A stretch of DNA of 36,106 nucleotides from the NCBI GenBank assembly GCA_029557915.1, contig JAKQHS010000014.1, forward strand, positions 1-36,106, in the 5' to 3' direction. How positions within the stretch are numbered: the first letter of the stretch is position 1; each line of letters opens with the position of its first letter. The notes below the pieces were generated by a model. The model saw nothing but the letters and a program-made list of their open reading frames with translations. It had not been told where the DNA came from and ran no database searches. Shown piece by piece: positions 1 through 8,293 of the stretch. The position numbers were made by a program, and so were the translations under genes. The DNA is from Bacteroidota bacterium (GTDB lineage: Bacteria; Bacteroidota; Bacteroidia; Chitinophagales; Saprospiraceae).

Positions 1-1
1 T

Positions 2-2215
2 CTAAGCCCGGAAGAGAGTATAAAAAAAATACAACTGCCACCGGGTTATTCCGTGGAACTGGTTGCCGCGGAACCCCTGATCCGTGATCCGGTGGGCATG
101 GCCTGGGATGGGAATGGAAATCTCTATGTCGTCGAGATGAGAACGTTCATGATGGATGCCAGGGCTACGGACCAGTACAAACCTTACAACCGGATTGTCA
201 GATTGGTCGATACCGACTGGGACGGCCGCATGGACCGGTCGACCATTTTTATTGACAGCCTGGTCCTGCCGCGTGTAGTGTTGCCGGTGAGGGATGAACT
301 GATCGTCGGGGTCACCAACGTCCAGCATCTCTACGCTTATATAGACACCAATGACGATGGCAGGGCGGATCAGAAACGCCTGGTTTTTAAAAATGACGCC
401 ATTGATTCCCGCAATATGGAACATCAAAACGGCGGCCTGATCTGGAACCTCGACAATTGGATTTATCCGAGCAGGGACAACCTGCGTTTTAAGTATAAAG
501 AAGGCCGGCTGATCGCCGATACCCTGATCGATAATATGATCGGGCAGTGGGGCATGACTTCGGACAATTATGGGCGCTTGTTTTATTCCGAAGCCGGGCC
601 CGGCCTCCCCGTGGTCCAATTTAACCAGATGCCGGCCTACGGCTCTCTCAATTTCAGCGACCAGTATCCCGCTGATTTTGCCGTTCCCTGGCCCATCATG
701 AGCACGGTGGACGCCCAGGGCGGTCCCCAGGTGTTGCGGCCTTCCGACAGTACACTCAATCAATTTACTTCGGGATGCGGTCAATCCATCTTCAGGGGAG
801 ACCGGATGCCGGAAGACATGCAGGGGGATTATTTTATTGCCGAGCCGGTGGCCAGAGTCATCAAAAGGGGGAAGGTCATTGACCGGGATGGAAAAAGGAT
901 GGTGGAAAATGTTTACCAGGGGCAGGACTGGCTGGCTTCTGCGGATTTCAATTTCAGGCCAGTCAATACCTATACCGGCCCGGATGGTTGTTTTTATATC
1001 GTGGACATGTACCGCGGAATCATCCAGGAAGGGGAATTCGCGGAAGAAGATTCCTGGCTCAACCGGAAAATAAAAGCCCTCGGCCTGGAGAAAAACAAAG
1101 GATACGGCAGGATATACCGGGTGGTCCACCGGGATTACCGGCGGGATGCCGAAAAGCCGCGCTTGCTGGAGAAGTCGGCTATGGATTTATTGCCCTATCT
1201 CGGGCATCCGAATGGCTGGTGGAGGGACCAGGCTCAGCAACTGCTGGTCCTCAAACAGGATAAGTCGATTTATGAACCGCTCCTGCAAATGGTAAGAAAT
1301 GCCCCGGGAGCTTTGATTCGCGACAAGGCCCTGGCCCGCATCCATGCCCTCTGGACTCTGGATGGTCTCGGCCTGGCCCATACTGGCATCCTTTCAGAGG
1401 CCCTGAAGGATGAGCATGCCCAGGTGCGAAAAGCCGCGGTCTGGATCGGGGAAGCATGGATCCGGCAAAACGATACAGCCTTTATAAACCGATTGGGTCT
1501 TTTGAAGGACGACCCTTCGCCTGACGTCCGCATTCAATTGTATTTGTCCCTGCGCACCAGCAAAAACAAGAAGGCAGAGTCCATCGTGAGAGATATCCTC
1601 CGTGAAAATCCGGACAATGAAATGATCCGGTATTCCCATTCGGTATTTGAGGAGTCTTATGCCAGGGCCGAGGCGGAAAAGGCCAGGATCAGCCGGCTCA
1701 GCCCGGCGGAAAAGCAGTTGATTGCGCTGGGGGCCACTCGCTATAAACAATTATGTTCCACCTGTCATGGCATGGACGGTAAAGGGATATCCATCGGAGG
1801 CGCTCCCCGGATAGCTCCGCCCCTGGCCGGCTCACCCCGGGTCAGGGGTGACAAGATCATGCTGATCCAGATTTTATTGTACGGGCTCAAAGGGCCGGTG
1901 GACAATATTTCTTATCCGGGCTCCATGCTCCCCTATAAACAACAGGACGATGAATGGATCGCTTCCGTACTGAGTTATATCCGGAACAGTGCCGATCTCG
2001 GTAATGCCTCCTCCATTGTGACCCGGGAGGAAGTCGAAGACATCCGCGCTACGGCAGCCATTGAAGATGGCCATATCCCGGACCTGAGGATGCTTGAAAT
2101 ATACAAACTGGGAAGGGGAGAGGCCCAAAACTGGTCAAAGGGTAAACCGGGGAGCGGGGGACAACGCTGGGGAGGGCATTTCAGATCGATGAAAGACAGC
2201 ACTGGTAGGAATTAA
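2..2215 (+). CDS. Membrane-bound dehydrogenase-like protein with HEAT repeats and C-terminal cytochrome c domain (5' truncated)
   Basis: The reading frame is open to the left edge of the window (codons from base 2, reading LSPEESIKKIQLPPGYSVEL), so the GTG at 53 is internal and the gene begins outside. The N-terminal part matches the beta-propeller 'putative membrane-bound dehydrogenase' family common in Planctomycetes, Verrucomicrobia and Bacteroidota (typical motifs VAAEPLIRDPVGMAWD and YVVEMR). A middle region of helical HEAT-like repeats follows (encoded at about 1180-1680). The C-terminus is a mono-haem cytochrome c with CSTCH encoded at 1754-1768 and a likely Met ligand in PGSMLPY near 1920. 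By family, it would oxidise a sugar or polyol in the periplasm and pass electrons to its own haem; the substrate is unknown. It heads a plus-strand cluster with SUMF1, DUF1080 and Gfo/Idh/MocA genes, which supports a role in carbohydrate oxidation. Confidence 0.85.
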   Translation, partial: LSPEESIKKIQLPPGYSVELVAAEPLIRDPVGMAWDGNGNLYVVEMRTFMMDARATDQYKPYNRIVRLVDTDWDGRMDRSTIFIDSLVLPRVVLPVRDELIVGVTNVQHLYAYIDTNDDGRADQKRLVFKNDAIDSRNMEHQNGGLIWNLDNWIYPSRDNLRFKYKEGRLIADTLIDNMIGQWGMTSDNYGRLFYSEAGPGLPVVQFNQMPAYGSLNFSDQYPADFAVPWPIMSTVDAQGGPQVLRPSDSTLNQFTSGCGQSIFRGDRMPEDMQGDYFIAEPVARVIKRGKVIDRDGKRMVENVYQGQDWLASADFNFRPVNTYTGPDGCFYIVDMYRGIIQEGEFAEEDSWLNRKIKALGLEKNKGYGRIYRVVHRDYRRDAEKPRLLEKSAMDLLPYLGHPNGWWRDQAQQLLVLKQDKSIYEPLLQMVRNAPGALIRDKALARIHALWTLDGLGLAHTGILSEALKDEHAQVRKAAVWIGEAWIRQNDTAFINRLGLLKDDPSPDVRIQLYLSLRTSKNKKAESIVRDILRENPDNEMIRYSHSVFEESYARAEAEKARISRLSPAEKQLIALGATRYKQLCSTCHGMDGKGISIGGAPRIAPPLAGSPRVRGDKIMLIQILLYGLKGPVDNISYPGSMLPYKQQDDEWIASVLSYIRNSADLGNASSIVTREEVEDIRATAAIEDGHIPDLRMLEIYKLGRGEAQNWSKGKPGSGGQRWGGHFRSMKDSTGRN

Positions 2216-2251
2216 AGAATTAAGAATTAAGAATTAAGAAATAAGAATTAT
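2211..2251. repeat. TTAAGAA heptamer tandem repeat
   Basis: About five imperfect copies of the heptamer TTAAGAA run from the stop codon of the upstream gene to the ATG of the next gene at 2250. A closely similar tract in the opposite orientation lies at 16045-16077. The tract fills the whole intergenic gap, so changes in copy number would alter the spacing and the leader of the downstream gene. Confidence 0.8.
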
Positions 2252-3074
2252 GAATTGGCTGAAAAGGCTGACCTTGCTCGGTTTAATTCCAGCTAGCCTG
2301 TGGCCAGTATTGGGGCAGGAATCTTATATCAACGGCATAGGCATGGAATTTATTCAGGTACCGGCGGGGGAAATGATTGTTGGCCGGTTTCAACCCACGG
2401 TGTCGCGAATGAAAGCCTGGGGCTCAGACCAGCCGCTGAATGAAGAGGTGTATGGGCAGGCGGTGCGGATGGCCAGGCTTGAAGACCGGGATGGATTTCG
2501 GGTGAAGATCCAGGCTCCTTATTATATAGGAAAATATGAAGTGACCCAGGACCAATGGCAAAAAGTGATGGGCGGGAATCCGTCGTTTTTTAATAAAAGC
2601 AGGGTCGGGGATGAGTCGGGCAGGCACCCGGCGGAAGGCATAAGCTGGAAGGCCGCCCAAAGGTTTATCCATAAACTCAATAAGTTGGAGCAAGGTAAGG
2701 CCCGGTACCGCTTACCCACGGAGTTTGAGTGGGAATATGCCGCCAGGGCCGGTAAAAAGGATGATATATCCTGGAGGGAAATCCTGGAGTCTGCGGTGAT
2801 TGCCAGCCCTTCGACCGCGGAGGCCGGGTCCAAAAAGCCGAATTCCTGGGGTATTTACGATATGCTGGGTAATGTATGGGAATGGGTGGAAGACATTTAC
2901 AACGAAAAAATATTCGCCGATCCGGTCCCTCCAAAGAAAGGCAGAGAGCATGTCCTCAAAGGGGCTTCCTTTTTTGGCGATGTAAAAAATGCGACTTATA
3001 TGACCCATGCGGGAGGTCCGGGCAGTGGTTATGATATAGGTTTCAGGTTGGTCATGGAGAAGCATACAAATTGA
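2250..3074 (+). CDS. Secreted SUMF1/FGE-sulfatase-domain protein
   Basis: This 274-residue protein starts with a signal peptide (MNWLKRLTLLGLIPASLWPVLGQ, cleavage probably before the Gln-Glu). The remainder is a formylglycine-generating-enzyme-like (SUMF1) fold with the usual landmarks: VTQDQWQKVMGGNPSFF, PAEGISWKAA, YRLPTEFEWEYAARAG, GNVWEWVEDIY and a C-terminal IGFRLV. I find no cysteine anywhere in the protein, so the copper/oxygen chemistry of true formylglycine-generating enzymes is not possible. It more likely belongs to the large group of SUMF1 proteins with binding or unknown roles. It lies between the dehydrogenase-like gene and the DUF1080 gene and overlaps the latter's longest reading frame by four bases, which suggests co-transcription. 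The start is the only ATG ahead of a good signal peptide. Confidence 0.85.
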   Translation: MNWLKRLTLLGLIPASLWPVLGQESYINGIGMEFIQVPAGEMIVGRFQPTVSRMKAWGSDQPLNEEVYGQAVRMARLEDRDGFRVKIQAPYYIGKYEVTQDQWQKVMGGNPSFFNKSRVGDESGRHPAEGISWKAAQRFIHKLNKLEQGKARYRLPTEFEWEYAARAGKKDDISWREILESAVIASPSTAEAGSKKPNSWGIYDMLGNVWEWVEDIYNEKIFADPVPPKKGREHVLKGASFFGDVKNATYMTHAGGPGSGYDIGFRLVMEKHTN

Positions 3075-3079
3075 AGGTG

Positions 3080-3868
3080 ATGGATTTTGGAATTGAGGAT
3101 GAGTCTGGGGTTAAGGCTGGGTTTAAGGCTGAGGTTAAGGTTAAGGCTAAGGTTAAGGTTAAGGTTAAGGTTAAGGTTAAGGTTAAGGTTAAGGTATTGA
3201 GCTTTTTATTGGTGACTGCAATGGCCTCTTGCCTTAAGGCGCAATTGCCTGCCGGATTCAAATCCATCTTCAATGGTAAAAACCTGAAAGGCTGGCATAT
3301 CAGCCGGACCAACCACCAGGGAACGACCCCGGATGTGCAGGTGCGGAATGGAGTGCTTGAGTTGCGACAGTCGCCTTTTGGCCAGGGCGGGGTATTACTC
3401 ACCAATAAACAGTATTCGGATTTTGAATTATACCTGGAAGTAAACATCGATTCTTTTTCCAACGGGGGCCTCTTCCTGCGGTCCAATGAGGGCGGGGCCG
3501 CATACCAGGTGGAGCTTGCCCTGCCCGGGGGTACGGGAGACTTGTTGGGGGAAAGGATTCCGGTGAGCAATCCGGCCAAGGCAAGCGGAAGGGAAAACGT
3601 CTGGAAACCGAACGACTGGAATTCATTCCGCATCCGCATGCAGGGGACCGTCCCGAAAATCTGTTTATGGATCAACGACCGCCTGATTTACGAAGTTGAG
3701 CAGACCCGGAACGATTTTATCGCCGGGGCCACCCGGGGTATGGTCGGCCTTCAATGCCACTGGACCGCTTTATATTCTCCGGCTGCGGAATCTGAACTCA
3801 TGCCGCTGGATGCCTGGCGGCCGGGAGCCGTGCACCGGTTCCGGAATATCGGGATCCGAAAACGATAG
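3080..3868 (+). CDS. DUF1080 (3-keto-disaccharide hydrolase type) secreted protein
   Basis: Residues after the signal peptide match DUF1080: GFKSIFNGKNLKGWHISR, a jelly-roll core with GGLFLRSNEG and YQVELALPG, and a terminal FRNIGIRKR. Members of this family have been shown in Bacteroides to hydrolyse 3-keto-disaccharides and 3-keto-glycosides in the periplasm. The start is uncertain. The frame is open from a TTG at 3071 and the first ATG is at 3080, but most of the first 40 residues are encoded by an AAGGTT repeat giving Val-Lys pairs, directly before the hydrophobic core LSFLLVTAMAS. A TTG at 3197 just after the repeat could also start a shorter signal peptide. Cleavage is probably after LKA, before Gln-Leu. 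The operon partners fit 3-keto-sugar breakdown. Confidence 0.82.
   Translation: MDFGIEDESGVKAGFKAEVKVKAKVKVKVKVKVKVKVKVLSFLLVTAMASCLKAQLPAGFKSIFNGKNLKGWHISRTNHQGTTPDVQVRNGVLELRQSPFGQGGVLLTNKQYSDFELYLEVNIDSFSNGGLFLRSNEGGAAYQVELALPGGTGDLLGERIPVSNPAKASGRENVWKPNDWNSFRIRMQGTVPKICLWINDRLIYEVEQTRNDFIAGATRGMVGLQCHWTALYSPAAESELMPLDAWRPGAVHRFRNIGIRKR
3109..3195. repeat. AAGGTT hexamer tandem repeat (telomere-like), in frame in the DUF1080 gene
   Basis: A perfect AAGGTT tract of nearly eight copies spans 3149-3195 and is preceded by degenerate copies (TTAAGGCT variants) from 3109. Because the unit is two codons, the tract encodes alternating Val and Lys and copy changes would keep the frame. It sits in or just before the signal peptide of the DUF1080 protein. 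Confidence 0.9.
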
Positions 3869-3993
3869 GTCTTATTCAGAAAGGAATATACCCTGAAGGA
3901 CGGGGATGCAGCATAAGACAATTATTTACCGGATGAAATCGTTAATTTAGAGGTGCACACCATGAAATAGGACAATGCGCCAAATAAAGGGTC

Positions 3994-5094
3994 ATGAAGT
4001 GGCCAATACTAATATATCTGACCTGGTCTGTTCTGATCGCTGCCTGTAAAAAGGATGGAATAGGCCAATATGATCTTCCCGATAAGGTTCTGTTCACCCA
4101 CTTGCCTACGGAACTCGATCAAATGCTGGAATTCGGGGCCATCGGCCAAATCCAGGTCATCCCAAAAGTGCAAGGAGGTTTTTTATAAAGGAAACCTTAT
4201 GCGCCAAATCCGCTAATCCCGGTATATGCCATGTCTGAAGGGGTAATCTACAATATCCGGAAGGAAGAAAGGACAGTCATCGAACAGGACGCTCCCGCGG
4301 ATATCCGGGGAAAGACCTTTGAGGATTATGCCCTGGATATTGCCCTCACCGGTCGATCCAGGATGTATTATGGCCATGTGTCAAAGCTTTCAAACGGAGT
4401 ATTGGAAGCAGCGGGAGCGATTCAGGCAGGGAGGGGGGTGGAAAACAAGGTATCCATTCCGGTCAGTGCCGGACAAGTCCTTGGATACATCGGCATCCAA
4501 CCCGGTTTTGATATCGGAATGTGGGACCTGGATCGGGAAGGTTTTTTTTCAAATCCTGATCGGTACACCAGGGAATACCGGGCCTCGGTGAGTTATACCG
4601 ATTACCTGCCCGGTGCCCTCAGAGAACAAATCTGGAATATCAATCCCAGGACGGTGGAACCCCGGGGTGGAAAGATTACCTATGATGTGGAAGGAACCCT
4701 TGCCGGCAATTGGTTTATTCCCGGGACCAAGTCCCTGACCGAATGGAGTAAACAACTGGTGATCGCCCGACATGAAAAATATGCCGATCGCGTCACCATA
4801 GCCGACGCCAGCCCTCTTCTCGATGGAGATGGAGCAAAGAATGTCGGCCGGGCCTCCTATATCTGGTGGATCAAAGGCAATATCCCTTTGCCGGAAACCG
4901 TGACTCCCGCCTCTGGAAAAATAAAATATGCCGTTGCCGATTGGTGGAAATTCACGCACCAGGAAGGGAACCCGGACGGCACCCTGCTGATCAGGATGGA
5001 AAATCCTCGACAGATCCGTTACCAATATTTTGCCGGTAAAATGCCGGATGAGGTGACTGAATTCTCAGGGGAGGCACGAACCTATGTGCGGTGA
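3994..5094 (+). pseudogene. Peptidase-M23-like lipoprotein gene interrupted by an in-frame TAA
   Basis: The first part (3994-4188) encodes 64 residues with a lipoprotein signal (MKWPILIYLTWSVLIAACKK, lipobox IAAC). It ends at TAA 4186-4188. The same frame then stays open without another stop to 5094, reading RKPYAPNPLIPVYAMSEGVI directly after the TAA, so no frameshift is involved. The second half resembles large Bacteroidota lipoproteins related to M23 peptidases: a region of the type VYA-GVIYNIR, then GYIGIQPGFDIGMWD, then a C-terminal WWKFTHQEGNPDGTLLI. This family assignment is from memory and tentative. The ATG at 4231 lies inside the conserved core and is a poor independent start. The simplest reading is a nonsense mutation or a sequencing error. 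No recoding signal was seen. Confidence 0.6.
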
Positions 5095-5196
5095 TTGAAT
5101 AAAATATTATTGCAAATCTGCCGCCGGTCCGTCTGGTTAGGGCAAGTGGAATTAACCGGAATTTTTACGGAGATTTGCCCTTCAACAAACCATTCA

Positions 5197-6279
5197 ATGA
5201 ATAACCAAACCAAACCCATCCGCGTCCTGGTCGCCGGCGCCGGCAATATGGGTGGATCACACGCCACGGCCTATCATAATATGGAAGGATTTGAAATCTG
5301 CGGCCTGGTGAGCACCGGTAAAAGCAAGGAATTGCTGAATCAAAAACTTGGAGGGGGTTATGCCCTTTTTTCAGATTATTCAAAAGCCCTGGAATTGACC
5401 CGTCCGGATGCGGTCAGCATCAATACTTATCCCGATACGCATGAATCCTATGCACTGCAGGCCTTTGACCAGGGTTGCCATGTCTTTATGGAAAAACCGA
5501 TCGCGGATACGGTGGCCGGAGCGGAGCGGGTGGCCGAAGCTGCCCGGCAAGCCGGCAAGAAACTGGTGATCGGGTATATCCTGCGCCATCACCCTTCCTG
5601 GATAAAGTTTATTGAAATCGCCCAACAAATGGGCAAACCCCTGGTGATGCGCATGAACCTCAACCAGCAAAGCCATGGTTATATGTGGACGGTGCACCGC
5701 AACCTGATGAAAAGCCTGAGCCCCATCGTGGATTGCGGGGTCCATTACATCGATGTGATGTGCCAGATGGTCCGCTCCAAACCCATCCAGGTTGGCGCCA
5801 TCGGAGCGAGGCTGACCGAAGCCATACCGGCAGGGAATTATAATTATGGACAATTGCAGATCCGTTTTGAGGATGGATCCGTAGGTTGGTATGAAGCCGG
5901 ATGGGGGCCCATGGTGAGCGAAACCGCTTTTTTTGTAAAAGATGTGTTCGGGCCCAAGGGTGCTGTTTCCATCGTAGCCCGCGATGCCGGCGGTTCCGGC
6001 AAATCTTCATCCATTGACGCCCATACCAAAACGGAATCCCTGCGCATCCATCACGCGGAACTCAACGAACAGGACGAGTTTGTCCGGCCGGATGAATGGC
6101 TGGACATGACTGATGAACCCGGCCATCAGGAACTTTGCAACCGCGAACAGGCCTATTTCCTCAAAGCAATCCGGGAAGACCTCGATCTCACCCACCATGT
6201 ACAGGACGCCGTGGATAGTCTGCGCATTGCTTTTGCCTGCGATGAATCGGTAAGGACGGGACAGGTAGTTAAGTTGTAG
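5197..6279 (+). CDS. Gfo/Idh/MocA family NAD(P)-dependent oxidoreductase
   Basis: This 360-residue protein begins with a Rossmann NAD(P)-binding domain (IRVLVAGAGNMGGSHATAYH). It carries the family signature MEKPIADTVAGAERV, where the Lys of EKP is the expected catalytic or substrate-positioning residue. The C-terminal alpha/beta domain has DCGVHYIDVMCQM with the expected histidine. Such enzymes oxidise or reduce sugars, inositols and their derivatives, often at C3. The frame is open upstream to 5095, but the ATG at 5197 directly precedes the Rossmann strand and is the best start. It lies 102 bases after the interrupted lipoprotein gene and ends in an octamer repeat. Together with the DUF1080 hydrolase, a role in a 3-keto-glycoside pathway is a reasonable inference, but the substrate is unknown. 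Confidence 0.88.
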   Translation: MNNQTKPIRVLVAGAGNMGGSHATAYHNMEGFEICGLVSTGKSKELLNQKLGGGYALFSDYSKALELTRPDAVSINTYPDTHESYALQAFDQGCHVFMEKPIADTVAGAERVAEAARQAGKKLVIGYILRHHPSWIKFIEIAQQMGKPLVMRMNLNQQSHGYMWTVHRNLMKSLSPIVDCGVHYIDVMCQMVRSKPIQVGAIGARLTEAIPAGNYNYGQLQIRFEDGSVGWYEAGWGPMVSETAFFVKDVFGPKGAVSIVARDAGGSGKSSSIDAHTKTESLRIHHAELNEQDEFVRPDEWLDMTDEPGHQELCNREQAYFLKAIREDLDLTHHVQDAVDSLRIAFACDESVRTGQVVKL

Positions 6280-6303
6280 AATTGTAGAATTGTTGAATTG
6301 TTT
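6280..6303. repeat. AATTGTnn octamer tandem repeat
   Basis: Three units (AATTGTAG, AATTGTTG, AATTGTTT) follow the stop codon of the oxidoreductase gene with a period of eight. The last 16 bases (6288-6303) are identical to 35929-35944, where the same octamer lies upstream of a permease gene. Confidence 0.8.
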
Positions 6304-6305
6304 AG

Positions 6306-6375
6306 TGACTGCTGACTACTGACTACTGACTACTGACTACTGACTACTGACTACTGACTACTGACTATTGACTAT
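6306..6375. repeat. TGACTAC heptamer tandem repeat
   Basis: There are seven perfect TGACTAC units (6313-6361), one variant at the left (TGACTGC) and two at the right (TGACTAT), ten in all. The tract lies between two convergent genes. Its right end encodes the last residues and the stop codon (TAG at 6367-6365, minus strand) of the PD40 lipoprotein gene. Confidence 0.95.
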
Positions 6376-7333
6376 TGACAAACACCGGTGCGAGTTGTGA
6401 TCGGTAAGTGGTATCCGTCAGTTGTTTTACTTCTTTGGTTTGCCAATTCATTAGAAGGATATGGTATTGCCTGCCATTGGGGTCAGAGGAGTCATAAGTC
6501 AGCCATTTGCCATCGGGGCTCCAGTCATGCCATCCTTCCCCTTTTGGGCCGGTGGTGATTTTCCATTGTTTGGAGCCCTCCGGGTTTACCGCACAGATCT
6601 GGTGACGTCCATCCTGCATGGAGATGTAGCTGATGAAATGCTCGGTGGGATGCCAACGGGGCGCTCCGGCCTTGTAACCCGGTTCTTTCGCTGACACATT
6701 GTCTTCCGGATAATGGGTCAGTTGCCTGCTGCCGGACCCATCCGAATTCATGATAAAAAGTTCTTCATGGCTGTTCCGGTCTCTTTTGTTCTGTTTATAG
6801 GCATAAACGATCTGAGAACCATCCGGGGAAAAACAGGGGTCTCCGTAACGGGCGGCGGTGTCGGAGGTGATTTGGGAGTATTGCCCGGATTTGGTGTTCA
6901 CGATAAAAAGCTGAAACCGCGTCGTGGGTCCCAGGCGCCCGGTGACTACCATTTCTTCCCCGTGATGCCGGCTGCTCATCCAGCTGTCTTCAAGGCGGAG
7001 GTCGCTGACTTTCCGGATGGACTGGCCGCCGGGGTCGGTTTCATAGAGAAAAAAACAACGGTAACAGGTATCCCGGTCGCTGATGAAATACAATTTGTCC
7101 TGAAAGGCATAATAGGTCCAGGCGACATCGTCATTCCGGGTCAGGTTTCTTTTACCGCTGCCGTCCATATTCATGAGCATGACTTCCCAGTCGTCTTTGG
7201 TGGTATCCGGAATGTAGACGTTATAAGCGATGAAATAGCCTTTCTCCGAACCCGCGGCTTGACCGGAAGGGCTGGAATCCCGGCAGGAAATCAAAAGAAA
7301 CAAACAGGCATTCAAATAAAGGAAATTTTTCAT
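6365..7333 (-). CDS. PD40/TolB-like beta-propeller lipoprotein
   Basis: The chosen ATG at 7333 gives 322 residues starting MKNFLYLNACLFLLISCRDS, a lipoprotein signal with lipobox LISC. The longer frame from 7420 only adds an unconvincing leader. The body consists of repeated WD40-like PD40 blades of the TolB type: MNMDGSGKRNLTRNDDVAW, DPCFSPDGSQIVYAYK, MNSDGSGSRQLTHY and WHDWSPDGKWLTYDS. Such lipoproteins bind partners or ligands at the cell envelope; no catalytic residues are evident and the exact role is unknown. The last four codons and the stop fall inside the TGACTAC repeat, so the C-terminus depends on the repeat phase. It is convergent with the oxidoreductase gene and lies downstream of an AraC regulator on the same strand. 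Confidence 0.85.
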   Translation of the reverse strand: MKNFLYLNACLFLLISCRDSSPSGQAAGSEKGYFIAYNVYIPDTTKDDWEVMLMNMDGSGKRNLTRNDDVAWTYYAFQDKLYFISDRDTCYRCFFLYETDPGGQSIRKVSDLRLEDSWMSSRHHGEEMVVTGRLGPTTRFQLFIVNTKSGQYSQITSDTAARYGDPCFSPDGSQIVYAYKQNKRDRNSHEELFIMNSDGSGSRQLTHYPEDNVSAKEPGYKAGAPRWHPTEHFISYISMQDGRHQICAVNPEGSKQWKITTGPKGEGWHDWSPDGKWLTYDSSDPNGRQYHILLMNWQTKEVKQLTDTTYRSQLAPVFVNSQ

Positions 7334-7445
7334 CACTGGGTTTTGAGGAATTCCAAAGGCTCCGGGACGGGATTGTCCGGGAACTGGAATTTCGTTGACT
7401 GCAAAGAAACTTAAAAGCAATGGCCTGCCATTGGAAAAAATTTAC

Positions 7446-8264
7446 CTATTCCAGGGCCACATAATTGGTAAAAGCCCTTTGCTGTTCTACAAACTGGGCG
7501 GGGGTGAACCCTGAGTAATTTTTAAATTCATGAATGAAGTGGGCCTGGTCGTAATACCCGGAAGCCGCAGCAATCGCGGTCCAGCCTCCGGCAGCCGGCG
7601 CGTCGATACGTGAAATGGCTTTCTGAAAACGGATGATCTTTAAAAATTCTTTTGGACTGAGTCCGGTGTGATCCCGGAAAAGGCGGATCAGGTGTTTGTG
7701 GGAATAACCTATTTTGGCGGACAGGTGGGCAATGGTGGTTTGGGCCGGATGGAGCAGGATCTGCTCCACCGCATAGTCCACGCAGGGATTCAGGCGGAGG
7801 TCCGGACCGTATTGCGCCAAGAGTAGTTTTTCGGCGAGGGCAAATTTTTCCCAGGCCCCCGGAAGGGGCAATAGGGCTTCACGGACCCGCAGGATGTCCT
7901 TCCGGAAAGATTGCCCGCCATCCACTACAGCATCGGTGTATTCACCGAGGGGACCTTTTACAAAGGGAAAGGCCCGGCCTTTCCTGAAATTGATCACAAA
8001 CAGTTCGCTTTCTCCGCAGGAAGGAATGGATATATAATTGGTCCTCAATCCGGAAAACCATACTTTACGACAGGTCTGAATGGGCCGGAGGGTCTGGTTG
8101 TCAAAAATATATTGGGGTTCTTCGTTGAGATCGATGACGGCATAAATGTTTCCGTCCGGGAAAAACCGGTCGATTAGGTGGCCGGGCTGATAGTCTTTAT
8201 AGTATAAGAAACTTTCGATAAACTGGCCCAGCGGCGGGGCAGGGAAATGCATTTCCATCAGCAT
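7446..8264 (-). CDS. AraC-family transcriptional regulator
   Basis: This 272-residue protein has an N-terminal sensor region of the kind found in many Bacteroidota AraC proteins (FPDGNIYAVIDL, then FVINFRKGRAFPFVKGPLGE). The C-terminal double helix-turn-helix covers about residues 165-265: TIAHLSAKIGYSHKHLIRLF is the first helix-turn-helix, and SGYYDQAHFIHEFKNYSGFT with the closing P-x-Q-F is the typical second one. It should bind DNA and respond to an unknown small molecule. It begins 29 bases after the stop codon of the pentapeptide-repeat gene on the same strand, so the two probably form a transcription unit. Its targets may include the PD40 lipoprotein gene downstream, but nothing in the sequence proves this. 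Confidence 0.92.
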   Translation of the reverse strand: MLMEMHFPAPPLGQFIESFLYYKDYQPGHLIDRFFPDGNIYAVIDLNEEPQYIFDNQTLRPIQTCRKVWFSGLRTNYISIPSCGESELFVINFRKGRAFPFVKGPLGEYTDAVVDGGQSFRKDILRVREALLPLPGAWEKFALAEKLLLAQYGPDLRLNPCVDYAVEQILLHPAQTTIAHLSAKIGYSHKHLIRLFRDHTGLSPKEFLKIIRFQKAISRIDAPAAGGWTAIAAASGYYDQAHFIHEFKNYSGFTPAQFVEQQRAFTNYVALE

Positions 8265-8293
8265 GGATATAAATGTAAGGAATTGCTTTCCTT

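Noticed and set aside
2-1129. A 375-codon open frame on the minus strand
   Set aside because: It lies fully antisense to the dehydrogenase-like gene, has no recognisable domain, and its composition follows the complementary coding strand.
5112-5178. Inverted repeat GCAAATCT/AGATTTGC upstream of the oxidoreductase gene
   Set aside because: Eight-base arms 51 bases apart are within chance expectation, and no promoter boxes are aligned with them.
6306-6375. CRISPR array
   Set aside because: The units are seven bases with no spacers, so it is a simple tandem repeat.
6713-7414. A 233-codon open frame on the plus strand
   Set aside because: It is antisense to the PD40 lipoprotein gene, which has a clear lipobox and propeller motifs.
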